From positions 1 through 64,000 of the forward strand of contig JAGQZT010000005.1 in the NCBI GenBank assembly GCA_020435335.1: a stretch of 64,000 nt of DNA, in the 5' to 3' direction. The notes under the pieces are model-generated. The model was not told the DNA's origin. It saw only the letters and a program-made list of their open reading frames with translations, and searched no databases. Every line of letters starts with the position of its first letter. Position 1 is the first letter of the stretch. A program made the position numbers and the translations under genes. This document shows, in pieces, positions 43,411-53,299 of this stretch. This DNA is from Flavobacteriales bacterium. Its GTDB lineage: Bacteria; Bacteroidota; Bacteroidia; Flavobacteriales_E; Vicingaceae.

Positions 43411-46218
43411 TTAATTCAGAAAACTGCGGGCTTTTTCGATAGCGGCTTCAATTCCATCGATGTAACTCCCTCCAGCTGTGGCGAAGAAAGGTTGACCGCC
43501 GCCGCCGCCTCTCATTTCCTTGGCGGCTTCGCGGATGATGTTTCCGGCATGCAGGCCTTTCTCGTTGACCAGGTTTTCGGCGATGGCGATGGTTAAATTG
43601 GGTTTCCCGTTTATTTCGGCACCCAGTACCATGAAGAGGTTATCCACTTCGTTTTTAAGCTGGAAGGCGAGGTCTTTGATGGCGCCACTATCGCCCAGAT
43701 CGATGCGTTGAGCAATCACATTGACACCATTCACCTCCTGAACCTGCTGCAATAAGGTTGCTTTGATCTCTTTCGCTTTTTCGGCGGCTCCGGCCTCATC
43801 GGCTTTGGCGAGTTCTTTTGCTTTTTGATTAAACTTATCAATAAGTTGCTTCGGAGCCTTTATTTCAGACAAGAGCGAAGTTGATTTTTGAATTTTCTTA
43901 AGGTTAGTACTTAAATCATCAGATATTATTGCCTTCTCAACCACAGATACTAAGTTTATTGCTTGAGCAGAAGCAATTCCTTTCTCGTACAACTCTTTTA
44001 AATCCTGCAATTCACTTTTTAAATCATCTGATATTAATGACCCTGAAATTTCATTTGCCAATTGAATATTTACACACTTTTCAGACAACCATTTTGCAGC
44101 TCCTTCGTTTGTTAAAGCTTCTATTCTTCTTATTCCTGCTGCAACGGAACCCTCTGATTTAATTCTAAACAGCCTTATTTCAGAGGTGTTTTCCACATGA
44201 ATTCCTCCACACAGTTCTTTCGAATCACCGAATTCGATCATGCGGACCACGTCTCCATACTTTTCTCCGAAAAGCATCATGGCTCCGGCCTCTTCGGCCA
44301 GGGTGATCGGAATTTCGCGGTGTTCGTTCAGCGGAATGGCAGCATTAATTTTTTCGTTCACAAACGCCTCGATCTCTTGCAATTGTTCGTCATTTACCTT
44401 TTCAAAATGAGAGAAATCGAACCGCAAATAATCCGGTGCCACGAGCGAACCTTTTTGCTCCACGTGAGTTCCCAGGATGGTTCTTAAAGCCTGATGCAAC
44501 AGGTGAGTTGCCGAGTGATTACAGGCCGTTAGTCGACGCTCCCGGCTCACCACCGCTTTAAAACCGGCCTGTACATCCGAAGGCAATGCTTTCGTGAAAT
44601 GGATAATCAGGTTGTTCTCCTTTTTGGTGTCGATGATCTCTACCTGCTCCCCATTCGCTTCAAGGTATCCGGTATCGCCGATTTGTCCACCGCCCTCCGG
44701 ATAGAAAGGCGTTAAATTAAACACCAGTTGGTATCCTTCCTCGCCTTTGGCAATCACTTTCCGGTATCTGGTAATCTTAATGTCTGCTTCGGTATAATCG
44801 TATCCGATAAACTCCTCCACATCATCTTCCTGAAGCACTACCCAATCGTCGGCCTCGATCTTTCCGGCAGCGCGGGAACGTTCTTTTTGTTTATCCAACT
44901 CAACAGTAAAGCCGGGCATATCCACTCTAAATCCGGTCTCGGAGGCCATCAGTTCGGTGAGATCGATCGGAAAACCGAAGGTATCGTACAATTCGAATGC
45001 AAAGGCCCCATCGATCATCTTATCGTTGGCCGTAGCGATGTAATTGTTGAAGCGTTGAATGCCTTTATCGAGGGTTCTGAGGAAACTCTCTTCCTCTTCC
45101 TTAATCACTTTGGTGATGATCTCTTCCTGGGCCTTCAACTCTTTGAAATAGACGCCCATTTGGTTCACCATGACCGGAATCAGTTGATGAATAAAAGCTT
45201 CTTTCTGATCCAGGAAACTGTATCCATAGCGGATGGCTCTCCGCAAGATTCTGCGGATCACATAACCGGCGCCATTGTTGGAAGGAAGCTGCCCATCGGC
45301 AATAGAAAACGCTACCGCACGAACGTGGTCGGCAATCACTCGAATGGCTACATCCGATTTCTTGGACGCATCCAAACTGTAGCTGTAAGGAACACCTGAG
45401 AGTTCTGAAATCCTGCTGATCAGCGGCCCGAACACATCGGTATCGTAGTTTGATTTCTTGCCTTGCAGCACCATCGATAAGCGTTCAAAACCCATGCCGG
45501 TATCCACGTGTTTGGCAGGCAGGGATTGTAACTGGCCATTGGCCATGCGGTTGAACTCCATGAACACGAGGTTCCAGATCTCCACCACCTGAGGATGATC
45601 CTTATTCACCAGTTCCCTACCCGGAATCTGCGCAATTTCGACCTCGTCGCGGAGATCGATGTGAATTTCGGAACAAGGTCCGCAAGGACCGGTATCCCCC
45701 ATCTCCCAAAAGTTATCTTTCTTATTGGCTTTCAGTATTTTATCTTCGGTCAACCCGTTTTTTTCGAGCAATTCTTTCCAGTAACCGTAAGCTTCCTCAT
45801 CGAAGGGCGTGTTATCCGCTTCATCGCCTTCAAAAACCGTAAAATAGAGCTTATTCTTATCGATTTTGTATACATCCACCAACAGTTCCCAGGCCCATTC
45901 GATGGCCTCTTTTTTGAAGTAATCGCCAAAGCTCCAGTTCCCCAGCATTTCGAACATGGTGTGGTGGTAAGTATCTACCCCAACCTCCTCCAGGTCGTTG
46001 TGTTTACCCGAAACGCGCAAACACTTTTGCGTATCGGCAATTCTCGGAAATTTCACCTCACTGTTCCCCAGGAACAAATCCTTGAACTGGTTCATCCCGG
46101 CATTGGTAAACATCAGCGTTGGATCATTCTTGATCACCATGGGTGCGGAAGCAACGATTTCATGCTGTTTTTGCTTGAAAAAATCTAAAAATTGCTGGCG
46201 AATTTCGGTTGAATTCAT
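43411..46218 (-). CDS. alaS: Alanyl-tRNA synthetase
   Basis: A 935-residue AlaRS: class II catalytic core with [26 protein letters not shown] (motif 1/2 region), [24 protein letters not shown] (motif 3), the editing domain with [14 protein letters not shown] (HxxxH) and [12 protein letters not shown], and the C-terminal DHHA1 domain ([14 protein letters not shown]). It charges tRNA(Ala) and edits mischarged species. The stretch 43865-44190 (editing/DHHA1 linker) is much more AT-rich than the rest, described as a finding. It is divergent from the M23 peptidase gene across about 100 bases. Confidence 0.98.
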   Translation of the reverse strand: MNSTEIRQQFLDFFKQKQHEIVASAPMVIKNDPTLMFTNAGMNQFKDLFLGNSEVKFPRIADTQKCLRVSGKHNDLEEVGVDTYHHTMFEMLGNWSFGDYFKKEAIEWAWELLVDVYKIDKNKLYFTVFEGDEADNTPFDEEAYGYWKELLEKNGLTEDKILKANKKDNFWEMGDTGPCGPCSEIHIDLRDEVEIAQIPGRELVNKDHPQVVEIWNLVFMEFNRMANGQLQSLPAKHVDTGMGFERLSMVLQGKKSNYDTDVFGPLISRISELSGVPYSYSLDASKKSDVAIRVIADHVRAVAFSIADGQLPSNNGAGYVIRRILRRAIRYGYSFLDQKEAFIHQLIPVMVNQMGVYFKELKAQEEIITKVIKEEEESFLRTLDKGIQRFNNYIATANDKMIDGAFAFELYDTFGFPIDLTELMASETGFRVDMPGFTVELDKQKERSRAAGKIEADDWVVLQEDDVEEFIGYDYTEADIKITRYRKVIAKGEEGYQLVFNLTPFYPEGGGQIGDTGYLEANGEQVEIIDTKKENNLIIHFTKALPSDVQAGFKAVVSRERRLTACNHSATHLLHQALRTILGTHVEQKGSLVAPDYLRFDFSHFEKVNDEQLQEIEAFVNEKINAAIPLNEHREIPITLAEEAGAMMLFGEKYGDVVRMIEFGDSKELCGGIHVENTSEIRLFRIKSEGSVAAGIRRIEALTNEGAAKWLSEKCVNIQLANEISGSLISDDLKSELQDLKELYEKGIASAQAINLVSVVEKAIISDDLSTNLKKIQKSTSLLSEIKAPKQLIDKFNQKAKELAKADEAGAAEKAKEIKATLLQQVQEVNGVNVIAQRIDLGDSGAIKDLAFQLKNEVDNLFMVLGAEINGKPNLTIAIAENLVNEKGLHAGNIIREAAKEMRGGGGGQPFFATAGGSYIDGIEAAIEKARSFLN

Positions 46219-46319
46219 AGTTCTTAAAAAGTGTTAAATATGCGTTAACGGGTTTTAACCTGAATTTAATTTTTATTTATTTGATTAAATTAGCACCCAA
46301 AATTAGCATATTATCTTGA

Positions 46320-47291
46320 ATGGCTAAGGCAAAATACAGATATAATCCGCACACCCTCAGTTACGATAAAATCGAGATGAGCTTTCGTGACCGGTTGATG
46401 CGTGCATTCATGTTTTTGGGTGCCGGATTGATCATCGGGATCGGGATTTATTTCATTACCGACGCCTATGTGGATTCTCCGAAGGAAAAAAAGCTGAAGC
46501 AGGACAATGCCGAACTCCAGTCACAGTATGCCATTCTCAACAAAAAGCTGGAACAAATGAACGTGGTGCTGGAAGATTTACAGCACCGCGACGACAACAT
46601 TTACAGGGTCATTTTTGAGGCTGAACCGATTGCCAGTGAGATTCGCGAGGCCGGATTCGGTGGGGTGAACCGCTACAAAGAGCTTGAAAACTATTCGAAT
46701 GCCGAACTGATCATCAGCACGGCCAAGAAACTGGACAAGCTTTCCAAGCAACTTTACATTCAATCCAAATCGTTTGACGAAGTATTCGAAATGGCTCAGA
46801 AAAAAGAAGAAATGCTGGCTTCCATTCCGGCCATTCAACCGGTTTCGAACGAAGATCTGACCCGGATGGCGAGTGGTTATGGCTACCGGACCGACCCGGT
46901 TTATAAAACCACGAAGTTCCATGCCGGCATGGATTTTACAGCTCCCCGCGGCACACCGATCTACGCTACCGGTAACGGAAAAGTGATTCAGGCTGATGCC
47001 GAATCCCGAGGCTATGGAAACCATGTCCGGATCGACCATGGTTATGGCTACGTGACCCTATATGCACACATGAGTAAAATGGATGTAAAAGTGGGGCAAA
47101 AAGTGAAGCGTGGTGATGTGATCGGTTATGTCGGGAATACGGGTAAATCGGTTGGACCACACTGCCACTACGAAGTACGTAAAAATGATGAACCGATCAA
47201 TCCCGTAAACTTCTACTTCAACGATCTGACACCGGAACAATATGCCAAAATGCTGGAGATGGCGAACGATCCTTCACAATCATTAGACTGA
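46320..47291 (+). CDS. M23 family metallopeptidase (LytM type)
   Basis: A 323-residue inner-membrane-anchored peptidase: short cytoplasmic N-terminus, one membrane helix (about 30-48), a coiled-coil segment (about 55-95), and a C-terminal LytM domain (about 190-305). The domain has FHAGMDFTAPRGTPIYATGNG (Zn-binding H and D) and HMSK...PHCHYEVRKN (His-x-His). It likely cuts peptidoglycan cross-links or regulates amidases at division. The divergent arrangement with alaS is familiar in Bacteroidota. The stop overlaps the bestrophin start (TGATG). Confidence 0.94.
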   Translation: MAKAKYRYNPHTLSYDKIEMSFRDRLMRAFMFLGAGLIIGIGIYFITDAYVDSPKEKKLKQDNAELQSQYAILNKKLEQMNVVLEDLQHRDDNIYRVIFEAEPIASEIREAGFGGVNRYKELENYSNAELIISTAKKLDKLSKQLYIQSKSFDEVFEMAQKKEEMLASIPAIQPVSNEDLTRMASGYGYRTDPVYKTTKFHAGMDFTAPRGTPIYATGNGKVIQADAESRGYGNHVRIDHGYGYVTLYAHMSKMDVKVGQKVKRGDVIGYVGNTGKSVGPHCHYEVRKNDEPINPVNFYFNDLTPEQYAKMLEMANDPSQSLD

Positions 47292-48166
47292 TGATCAAGT
47301 ACAATCCCAAACTCTGGTTCAGACATATCATTAAGTTTCATAAAAGTGACACGCTTCGGCAACTGCTCCCTGAGATTTTTTTAGTTGCGTTGTACACGTG
47401 GGCGATCAACTTTCTGATCTATAAATACTTCCCGGATTTCAATACCAAGCTTTTCAAAAACGCTTTCAGCATCCACACTTTAGTTGGTTTTGTGATGGGT
47501 CTCCTGCTGGTGTTCCGCACCAACTCGGCTTACGACCGGTGGTGGGAAGGCCGGAAACAATGGGGTGCACTGGTCAACAATACCCGCTATGCCACTGTAA
47601 AGATCAATACCCTGCTTCCCGATGGTGATGAGAAAAAGGAGATGGTCAGCCTGATTAAAAGCTTTCCGTATGCACTGAAAAACCATCTGCGTGACGAAAC
47701 GCATTTGGAAGAATTGAAGCTTTCCGAAAAGACATTGGAAACCATCAAAGGCTACGACCACATCCCGAACGGACTGATTAACCGCATGTACTCCATATTA
47801 AACACCTGGAAAAGCAAGCAGGTTATTTCCGATGTGGATTTGTTGCTGATGGATAAGGAGATCAAAAACTTTATCGATATTTTGGGTGCTTGTGAGCGGA
47901 TAAAAAACACACCGATCCCCTATTCTTACACCCTGTTTATTAAGAAATTTATTTTTATTTACATCCTGACCCTGCCTTTCGGTTTTATTCCTGATTTCGG
48001 ATATTATACGATAGGAATAACCACGTTTATATTCTACGTGTTTGTATCCATTGAGCTGGTGGCCGAAGAGATCGAAGATCCGTTTGGAACGGATGATAAT
48101 GATTTACCGACGGATGAGTTGAGTACGAAGATCGATGCCAACATCGATGAAATCATGCGGAAATAA
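47291..48166 (+). CDS. Bestrophin family ion channel protein
   Basis: A 291-residue membrane protein of the bestrophin/UPF0187 family. It shows the conserved VGFVMGLLLVFRTNSAYDRWWEGRKQWGALVNNTR region (residues about 62-96) and ELVAEEIEDPFGTDDNDLP near the C-terminus. About four membrane helices are expected, and members form homopentameric chloride or sodium channels. The one-base overlap with the M23 gene indicates translation coupling. Its stop is two bases from the convergent glucosaminidase stop, with no terminator between. Confidence 0.94.
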   Translation: MIKYNPKLWFRHIIKFHKSDTLRQLLPEIFLVALYTWAINFLIYKYFPDFNTKLFKNAFSIHTLVGFVMGLLLVFRTNSAYDRWWEGRKQWGALVNNTRYATVKINTLLPDGDEKKEMVSLIKSFPYALKNHLRDETHLEELKLSEKTLETIKGYDHIPNGLINRMYSILNTWKSKQVISDVDLLLMDKEIKNFIDILGACERIKNTPIPYSYTLFIKKFIFIYILTLPFGFIPDFGYYTIGITTFIFYVFVSIELVAEEIEDPFGTDDNDLPTDELSTKIDANIDEIMRK

Positions 48167-48168
48167 CA

Positions 48169-49107
48169 TTAGTTTTTCGGTTTCCTGAGGTATATTTTAC
48201 TCCCAACCTGGGGTTCAGTTCCCATGATCATCTGATTTCTTTTGTAGAGTTTTTTCAGCTTCACTCCGTAAAGTTGTGAGATATCGCGCATGCTTTGGCC
48301 ACTTTCCACCACATGAAACTCTTCTTTGGCGGTATTCTTTTTGGGTTGCAGGTAGATGATATCACCCTCCTGAATAGCATCTCCTTTATTCAGGTCGTTG
48401 TATTTTAAAATCTGCCACAGGTTCATCTTGTAATCCTGGGTGATTTGTTCGTACGTATCTCCTGCTTTCACACGTATGTATTTGATGTTGTTGTGTAATT
48501 TGATCGTTCGTTCGGAACCAGTTCCCGCCAATGAAACGGAACTTCGATCCTTTTGCATACGGCGGGGAGGTACTTTCCCATAACTATCGTACTGATACAA
48601 TTTGTTTTGTTCGATCAGGTCGATGAGCATGTCGTCGTATTTCGGATGCGTGGCATAACCTGCTTTTTTCAATCCTTTTGCCCAACCTTTATAATCGGTG
48701 ATTTTGAGATCGAACAAGAAGGCATATCGTCCGCGTGTAGACAGGAAATCGGAATGATCGCGGTAGGATTCGTATACGTCTTTGTATTTCCGGAAGCATT
48801 CGTTCTTGGCATCATCATCGAGGTGCATGGTTTTCCCTTTCCAGTCGCTATGGCATTTGATCCCGAAGTGATTCTTCCCGTAAACCGCCAGCGGCGAATT
48901 GCCGTCACCCGATTCCAGTATTCCCTGTGCCAGTGTGATACTTGCCGGAATTCCGGTGCGTTGCATTTCCCGGATGGCGTCTTCTTTGTAGGTATCAATG
49001 TATTCCTGGCGGGAAAACCGGTGCTCGGCAGGTTGCGATTTCCCTTTCTGGCAATACCCCATAAATCCGAACAGGATCAGTAGCGATATGGAAAAAAATT
49101 TACGCAT
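48169..49107 (-). CDS. Glucosaminidase with LysM repeats
   Basis: A 312-residue exported peptidoglycan hydrolase. The signal peptide (about 1-19 from ATG 49107) is followed by a mannosyl-glycoprotein endo-beta-N-acetylglucosaminidase-like domain (about 35-180) with SITLAQGILESGDGNSPLA (catalytic Glu in ILESG) and NHFGIKCHSDWKGK. Two LysM repeats follow (KYIRVKAGDTYEQITQDYKMNLWQI; FHVVESGQSMRDISQLYGVK). It should cleave the glycan strand in the cell wall. ATG 49107 is chosen over an upstream TTG at 49143, which would lack a good signal peptide. Confidence 0.92.
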   Translation of the reverse strand: MRKFFSISLLILFGFMGYCQKGKSQPAEHRFSRQEYIDTYKEDAIREMQRTGIPASITLAQGILESGDGNSPLAVYGKNHFGIKCHSDWKGKTMHLDDDAKNECFRKYKDVYESYRDHSDFLSTRGRYAFLFDLKITDYKGWAKGLKKAGYATHPKYDDMLIDLIEQNKLYQYDSYGKVPPRRMQKDRSSVSLAGTGSERTIKLHNNIKYIRVKAGDTYEQITQDYKMNLWQILKYNDLNKGDAIQEGDIIYLQPKKNTAKEEFHVVESGQSMRDISQLYGVKLKKLYKRNQMIMGTEPQVGSKIYLRKPKN

Positions 49108-49185
49108 GGTTTCTCTTACAAAGGTAACGACAGAAAAAAGCAAGCATAAACAATGCCCGACAAGATATTAACAGCATCTTTTTGA

Positions 49186-50109
49186 TTACAGCACGACACC
49201 CAATCGTTCTTCGAAGCCTTTATTTCCCTGCAGTCCACCGGTATGGATCACCAGGATAGAGCGGTTGTCCAATTCGGCGGTATACTGCAACAGGTTGAAG
49301 ATGCCGTAGAGCATTTTTCCCGTGTAGATCAAATCGAGCGGCACCTGATGCAAAGTGTGAAACTCCCGTACAAAATCGACCAGTTGCCGGTTGATTTTAG
49401 CATACCCACCAAGATGATAATCGAGTTGAAGCTTCCAGGGTTTCGGGGTTAGCGTCAACTTTTCCGCTTGCTCGAATGCATCCAACAAGGTTGTGATCTC
49501 ATCGTTTAAGAATCCGCCGTTTTTTAAGGCCGGGAATCCAAGGAATTCGGCTTTGGAAGCGGCAATGAGTCCGGCGGCCGTCGCTCCGGTACCACAGGCA
49601 CAGCAAAGCAGATCGTAATCGGCATTGATATTATCGAGGATTTCGACGCATCCTTTCACAGCCAGATGGTTCGATCCTCCTTCGGGAATCAAGTAAAAAT
49701 CCCCATAGTTTTCTTTTAATTCTTCCCGGAAAGAAACCGTATGCTTTTCGCGATACTTTTCCCGTGAACAATAATTGAGTTGCATGCCGTATCCGGCAGC
49801 TAATTTCAGGGTTGGATTAAGCGGCAAGGCTTCTTCACCCCTGATGATGCCTATCGTTTTGAATCCGAGCTGATGACCGGCTGCAGCTGTTGCGGCAATG
49901 TGATTGGAATAGGCTCCTCCGAAAGTGAGCATGGTATCGTGCCCTTGCTGCTTAGCCTCTTCCAGATTGTACCTAAGCTTACGCCATTTGTTTCCGGATA
50001 TTTCCGGATGGATCAGGTCTTCACGCAGGATGTGGAGCCGGCTGTTCTTTCGACGCAACCGGTCATCATGAATCTCAACAACAGGGATGTTTTCCGGAAT
50101 CTGAAGCAT
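49186..50109 (-). CDS. PLP-dependent ACC deaminase / D-cysteine desulfhydrase family enzyme
   Basis: A 307-residue PLP enzyme of the tryptophan-synthase-beta fold. It has the lysine region SGNKWRKLRYNLEEAKQQG (PLP Schiff-base Lys in GNKWRK), TFGGAYSNHIAATAAAG, and the PLP-phosphate loop CACGTGATAAGL. Members deaminate 1-aminocyclopropane-1-carboxylate or desulfhydrate D-cysteine; which one applies here cannot be told. ATG 50109 is preferred to an upstream TTG. It is 17 bases after the response-regulator gene in the same direction. Confidence 0.9.
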   Translation of the reverse strand: MLQIPENIPVVEIHDDRLRRKNSRLHILREDLIHPEISGNKWRKLRYNLEEAKQQGHDTMLTFGGAYSNHIAATAAAGHQLGFKTIGIIRGEEALPLNPTLKLAAGYGMQLNYCSREKYREKHTVSFREELKENYGDFYLIPEGGSNHLAVKGCVEILDNINADYDLLCCACGTGATAAGLIAASKAEFLGFPALKNGGFLNDEITTLLDAFEQAEKLTLTPKPWKLQLDYHLGGYAKINRQLVDFVREFHTLHQVPLDLIYTGKMLYGIFNLLQYTAELDNRSILVIHTGGLQGNKGFEERLGVVL

Positions 50110-50126
50110 CCTCAAAAGTACGGATT

Positions 50127-50498
50127 CTAATTCAGTACTCTTGCAATTTCAGCATGGATCATGGCCTGATCGGCATCGAATTTGGAGACAAAGCCATCGA
50201 CGCCTGAATTTCGCATTTTTTCGAGGCTTGTAGCACTTCCGAAGGCTGTTAAGCCAATCACTTTAACCTGTTTAAAGTGTTGTTTAACCAGCTCGGTGGC
50301 TTCAAAACCATCCATGTGCTTCATTAATGCATCCATAAAGATCACATCGACCGAATGCATGATCAAAAAGGGGATTACTTCCTCTCCATCCCGGCATTCT
50401 CCCATCAACTGGACATCCGGAACTTTTTCGAGCAAGGCTCGAAATGATTCTCTAACTACTTCATTATCATCTACTAACAAAACTCTTACTGGGTGCAT
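50127..50498 (-). CDS. Stand-alone response regulator receiver domain
   Basis: A 123-residue CheY-like protein. Conserved residues: D10/D11 (LLVDDNE), phospho-acceptor D56 (VIFMDALM), T84 (IGLTAFGS) and K106 (FVSKFDAD). No output domain follows, so it must work by protein-protein contact. No histidine kinase is in the window. It is the first gene of a possible pair with the PLP enzyme and divergent from the XRE gene at 50598 over about 100 bases. Confidence 0.93.
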   Translation of the reverse strand: MHPVRVLLVDDNEVVRESFRALLEKVPDVQLMGECRDGEEVIPFLIMHSVDVIFMDALMKHMDGFEATELVKQHFKQVKVIGLTAFGSATSLEKMRNSGVDGFVSKFDADQAMIHAEIARVLN

Positions 50499-50597
50499 AT
50501 TTTTAATTTTAAAGGTGTATTATCAAATATACAAATTATTGTCTTTATGTGAATCAATCTCGCTTTACGACAACCTTTAATTCGGTATCATTGTCTC

Positions 50598-50939
50598 ATG
50601 GATATTGGTCAAAAAATCAAAATTCTTCGGGCTAAAAAAGGCATTAATCAGCAAGAATTAGCCGATTTAATCAATAAAACCAGGACTTTGATCTCCCACA
50701 TCGAAGTCACCTCCAAGGTTAACTACTACACCTTGAGTGAGATCGCCAATGCTCTTGACGTACCGGTTGAGTATTTTACCGACGACAATTTTGATGACAA
50801 TATTGCTGCCGAAGCGGGTGTCCATTATTCGAATCTTAAAGACAAGGTGATCAAGCTCGAACGGGAAGTGGAACTGCTGAATGAGATCATTGCTAACCAA
50901 AAGGAGATCATCAAGCAATTGAAAGAACGACTGAAATAG
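50598..50939 (+). CDS. XRE-family regulator with C-terminal coiled coil
   Basis: A 113-residue transcription factor: helix-turn-helix of the XRE type at residues 5-60 (IKILRAKKGINQQELADLINKTRTLISHIE...) followed by a short coiled coil (YSNLKDKVIKLEREVELLNEIIANQKEIIKQLKERL) that likely dimerises it. No target can be named. It precedes the DUF5522-urocanase pair, whose -7-like box lies between, so it could control the latter, but this is only position. Confidence 0.9.
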   Translation: MDIGQKIKILRAKKGINQQELADLINKTRTLISHIEVTSKVNYYTLSEIANALDVPVEYFTDDNFDDNIAAEAGVHYSNLKDKVIKLEREVELLNEIIANQKEIIKQLKERLK

Positions 50940-50979
50940 ATACTAAATCGGTTTATAACTTTTCCTTCTTTTCTTCTTT

Positions 50980-50987
50980 TATCTTTG
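50980..50987 (+). promoter_or_regulatory. -7 box before the DUF5522-hutU pair
   Basis: TATCTTTG matches the TAnnTTTG -7 consensus and lies 14 bases before the ATG at 51002, implying a nearly leaderless transcript for DUF5522-hutU. No -33 element is clearly visible. Confidence 0.5.
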
Positions 50988-51001
50988 TAATTTTGCCCCT
51001 T

Positions 51002-51184
51002 ATGGCAGATTTTGCGACATCCGAAGGTCCGGAAAACGAAGACTTTTATTACACGCCGGAGGACTACAAGGTCTTTACGGAAAAATACCTGCTGAAAAGA
51101 GGTTATTGTTGCCAGAACGGCTGCCGCCATTGTCCGTACGGATTCGATAAGAGTAAAGGAAGAATTATAAAAGGAAAGAAATGA
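51002..51184 (+). CDS. DUF5522 family small Cys-rich protein
   Basis: A 60-residue protein with four cysteines in the pattern GYCCQNGCRHCPYGFD, which is the DUF5522 signature and looks like a metal (Zn or Fe-S) site. ATG 51002 follows the -7-like box closely; a TTG three codons earlier is possible. It overlaps the urocanase start by four bases (ATGA), so the two are coupled. The role is unknown; given the metal-like motif, a maturation or trafficking partner is one idea, without evidence. Confidence 0.82.
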   Translation: MADFATSEGPENEDFYYTPEDYKVFTEKYLLKRGYCCQNGCRHCPYGFDKSKGRIIKGKK

Positions 51185-53214
51185 GTACTACAACTGAATT
51201 AGATTTTCAACAACAAATTAAACAAGGTATTCCAACTGAACTGCCTCCCAAAAAAGAACTGGATCCTGCCGTGAGCCATGCTCCGAAAAGGAAAGAAATA
51301 TTAAGTCAGGAAGAAAAGAAACTGGCGATCAAAAACGCATTGCGTTATTTCGACAAAAAACACCATGCAGTGCTGGCGCCGGAATTTGCCGAGGAACTGG
51401 AAAAATACGGAAGGATTTACATGTATCGCTTTCGCCCGGATTACCGCATGTATGCCCGACCTGTTTCCGAATACCCCGGAAAATCGTTACAGGCCAGATC
51501 CATCATGCTCATGATCCAGAACAACCTGGATTATGCGGTTGCTCAACATCCCCATGAATTAATTACCTATGGTGGGAACGGAGCCGTGTTCCAAAACTGG
51601 GCTCAATACCTGCTTACTATGCAGTACCTGTCGGAAATGACCGACGAACAAACCCTGGTGATGTATTCCGGTCACCCGATGGGCCTCTTTCCATCCCATA
51701 AAGATGCTCCGCGCGTGGTTGTGACCAACGGGATGATGATCCCCAACTATTCGAAACCCGACGACTGGGAAAAATTCAACGCATTAGGTGTTACCCAATA
51801 CGGTCAAATGACCGCCGGAAGTTACATGTATATCGGTCCGCAAGGCATCGTACATGGCACAACGATCACCGTGTTAAATGGTTGCCGCAAGATTGATACT
51901 TCGACACCGAACCGTTCAGGCTCAGGCACTGCCGGAAAATTATTCGTTACAGCCGGATTAGGTGGCATGAGCGGTGCTCAACCCAAAGCCGGGAACATTG
52001 CCGGTGTGGTTTCGGTTACGGCCGAAGTAAACCCTGCGGCTACCTATAAAAGGCACGAGCAGGGCTGGGTGGACGAAGTAATCACCGACCTGGATGAACT
52101 TTGTGAACGCGTTGCAAAAGCAAAAGCCAACAAGGAAGTGGTTTCGATCGCTTACGACGGAAACATTGTGGATGTGTGGGAGAAATTCGATCGGGAAAAC
52201 ATCTATGTGGATCTGGGAAGTGACCAAACCTCCTTGCACAATCCGTGGGCCGGAGGTTATTACCCGGCAGGACTCAGTTTTGAGGAAAGTAATGAGATGA
52301 TGGCCACAAACCCGGAACTATTCAAAGAAAAAGTGCAGGAGAGCTTGCGCCGGCAGGCAGCTGCCATCAACAACCACACGGCCAAAGGAACCTACTTCTT
52401 CGATTACGGAAATGCTTTCCTGCTGGAAGCTTCCCGGGCCGGTGCCGATGTGATGGCCGAAAACGGGATCGATTTCAGGTATCCCAGCTATGTTCAGGAC
52501 ATCATGGGGCCGATGTGTTTCGATTACGGATTCGGCCCTTTCCGCTGGGTATGTACCAGCGGCGATCCGGCCGACCTGAAAAAATCGGATAACATCGCTT
52601 GTGAAGTTCTGGAAGAGATCATGAAGAACTCGCCAAAAGAGATCCAGCAGCAAATGGCAGACAACATCCAATGGATCAAAGGCGCCCAGGAAAACAAACT
52701 GGTAGTTGGTTCTCAAGCCCGTATTTTATATGCTGACGCTGAAGGTCGGACTAAAATTGCCGAAGCTTTCAATCAAGCCATCAAAGCCGGACACATCTCT
52801 GCCCCGATCAATTTAGGGAGAGACCATCACGATGTGAGTGGAACAGATTCTCCTTACCGGGAAACCAGTAACATTTACGATGGCTCTGCTTTTACCGCTG
52901 ATATGGCCATCCACAATGTGATCGGTGATTCCTTCCGCGGTGCTACCTGGGTATCCATCCACAACGGCGGTGGAGTTGGCTGGGGTGAAGTGATCAACGG
53001 TGGTTTCGGAATGACCCTGGATGGCTCGGAAGATGCCGACAGACGCTTGAAATCCATGTTATTCTGGGATGTAAACAACGGTATTGCCCGAAGAAGCTGG
53101 GCCAGAAACGAGGAAGCCCTGTTTGCCATCAAACGCGAAATGGAGCGAACCCCGGATCTGAAAGTGACCTTACCGAACATTCCGGACGATCAATTGATCA
53201 ACAACCTCTTTTAG
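51181..53214 (+). CDS. hutU: Urocanate hydratase, long form
   Basis: A 677-residue urocanase that converts urocanate to imidazolone propionate in histidine degradation, using NAD+ as prosthetic group. The core shows VMYSGHPMGLFPSHKDAPRVV, GTAGKLFVTAGLGGMSGAQPKA (NAD-binding glycine region), and GVGWGEVINGGFGM. Bacterial enzymes are commonly about 550 residues; this one is the long type, similar in length to animal urocanase. It follows the DUF5522 gene with ATGA overlap. No other hut genes are within the window, so the pathway must be completed elsewhere. Confidence 0.96.
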   Translation: MSTTTELDFQQQIKQGIPTELPPKKELDPAVSHAPKRKEILSQEEKKLAIKNALRYFDKKHHAVLAPEFAEELEKYGRIYMYRFRPDYRMYARPVSEYPGKSLQARSIMLMIQNNLDYAVAQHPHELITYGGNGAVFQNWAQYLLTMQYLSEMTDEQTLVMYSGHPMGLFPSHKDAPRVVVTNGMMIPNYSKPDDWEKFNALGVTQYGQMTAGSYMYIGPQGIVHGTTITVLNGCRKIDTSTPNRSGSGTAGKLFVTAGLGGMSGAQPKAGNIAGVVSVTAEVNPAATYKRHEQGWVDEVITDLDELCERVAKAKANKEVVSIAYDGNIVDVWEKFDRENIYVDLGSDQTSLHNPWAGGYYPAGLSFEESNEMMATNPELFKEKVQESLRRQAAAINNHTAKGTYFFDYGNAFLLEASRAGADVMAENGIDFRYPSYVQDIMGPMCFDYGFGPFRWVCTSGDPADLKKSDNIACEVLEEIMKNSPKEIQQQMADNIQWIKGAQENKLVVGSQARILYADAEGRTKIAEAFNQAIKAGHISAPINLGRDHHDVSGTDSPYRETSNIYDGSAFTADMAIHNVIGDSFRGATWVSIHNGGGVGWGEVINGGFGMTLDGSEDADRRLKSMLFWDVNNGIARRSWARNEEALFAIKREMERTPDLKVTLPNIPDDQLINNLF

Positions 53215-53299
53215 GATTCCAAATTTGAAGTGAATTACGACTCATTAGTGAGTCTGATTTAACTATTTTTGATTCAACAATTTAAATCGATTTAGTAAA

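Noticed and set aside
51181-53214. Part of a complete histidine-degradation cluster
   Set aside because: Only urocanase is present; no hutH, hutI or hutG/F-type genes are seen in the window, so no cluster can be claimed.
53239-53254. Terminator after hutU (GACTCA-ttag-TGAGTC)
   Set aside because: Only a 6-bp AT-balanced stem without a clean T-run; too weak to call, though it may serve as a modest 3' hairpin.
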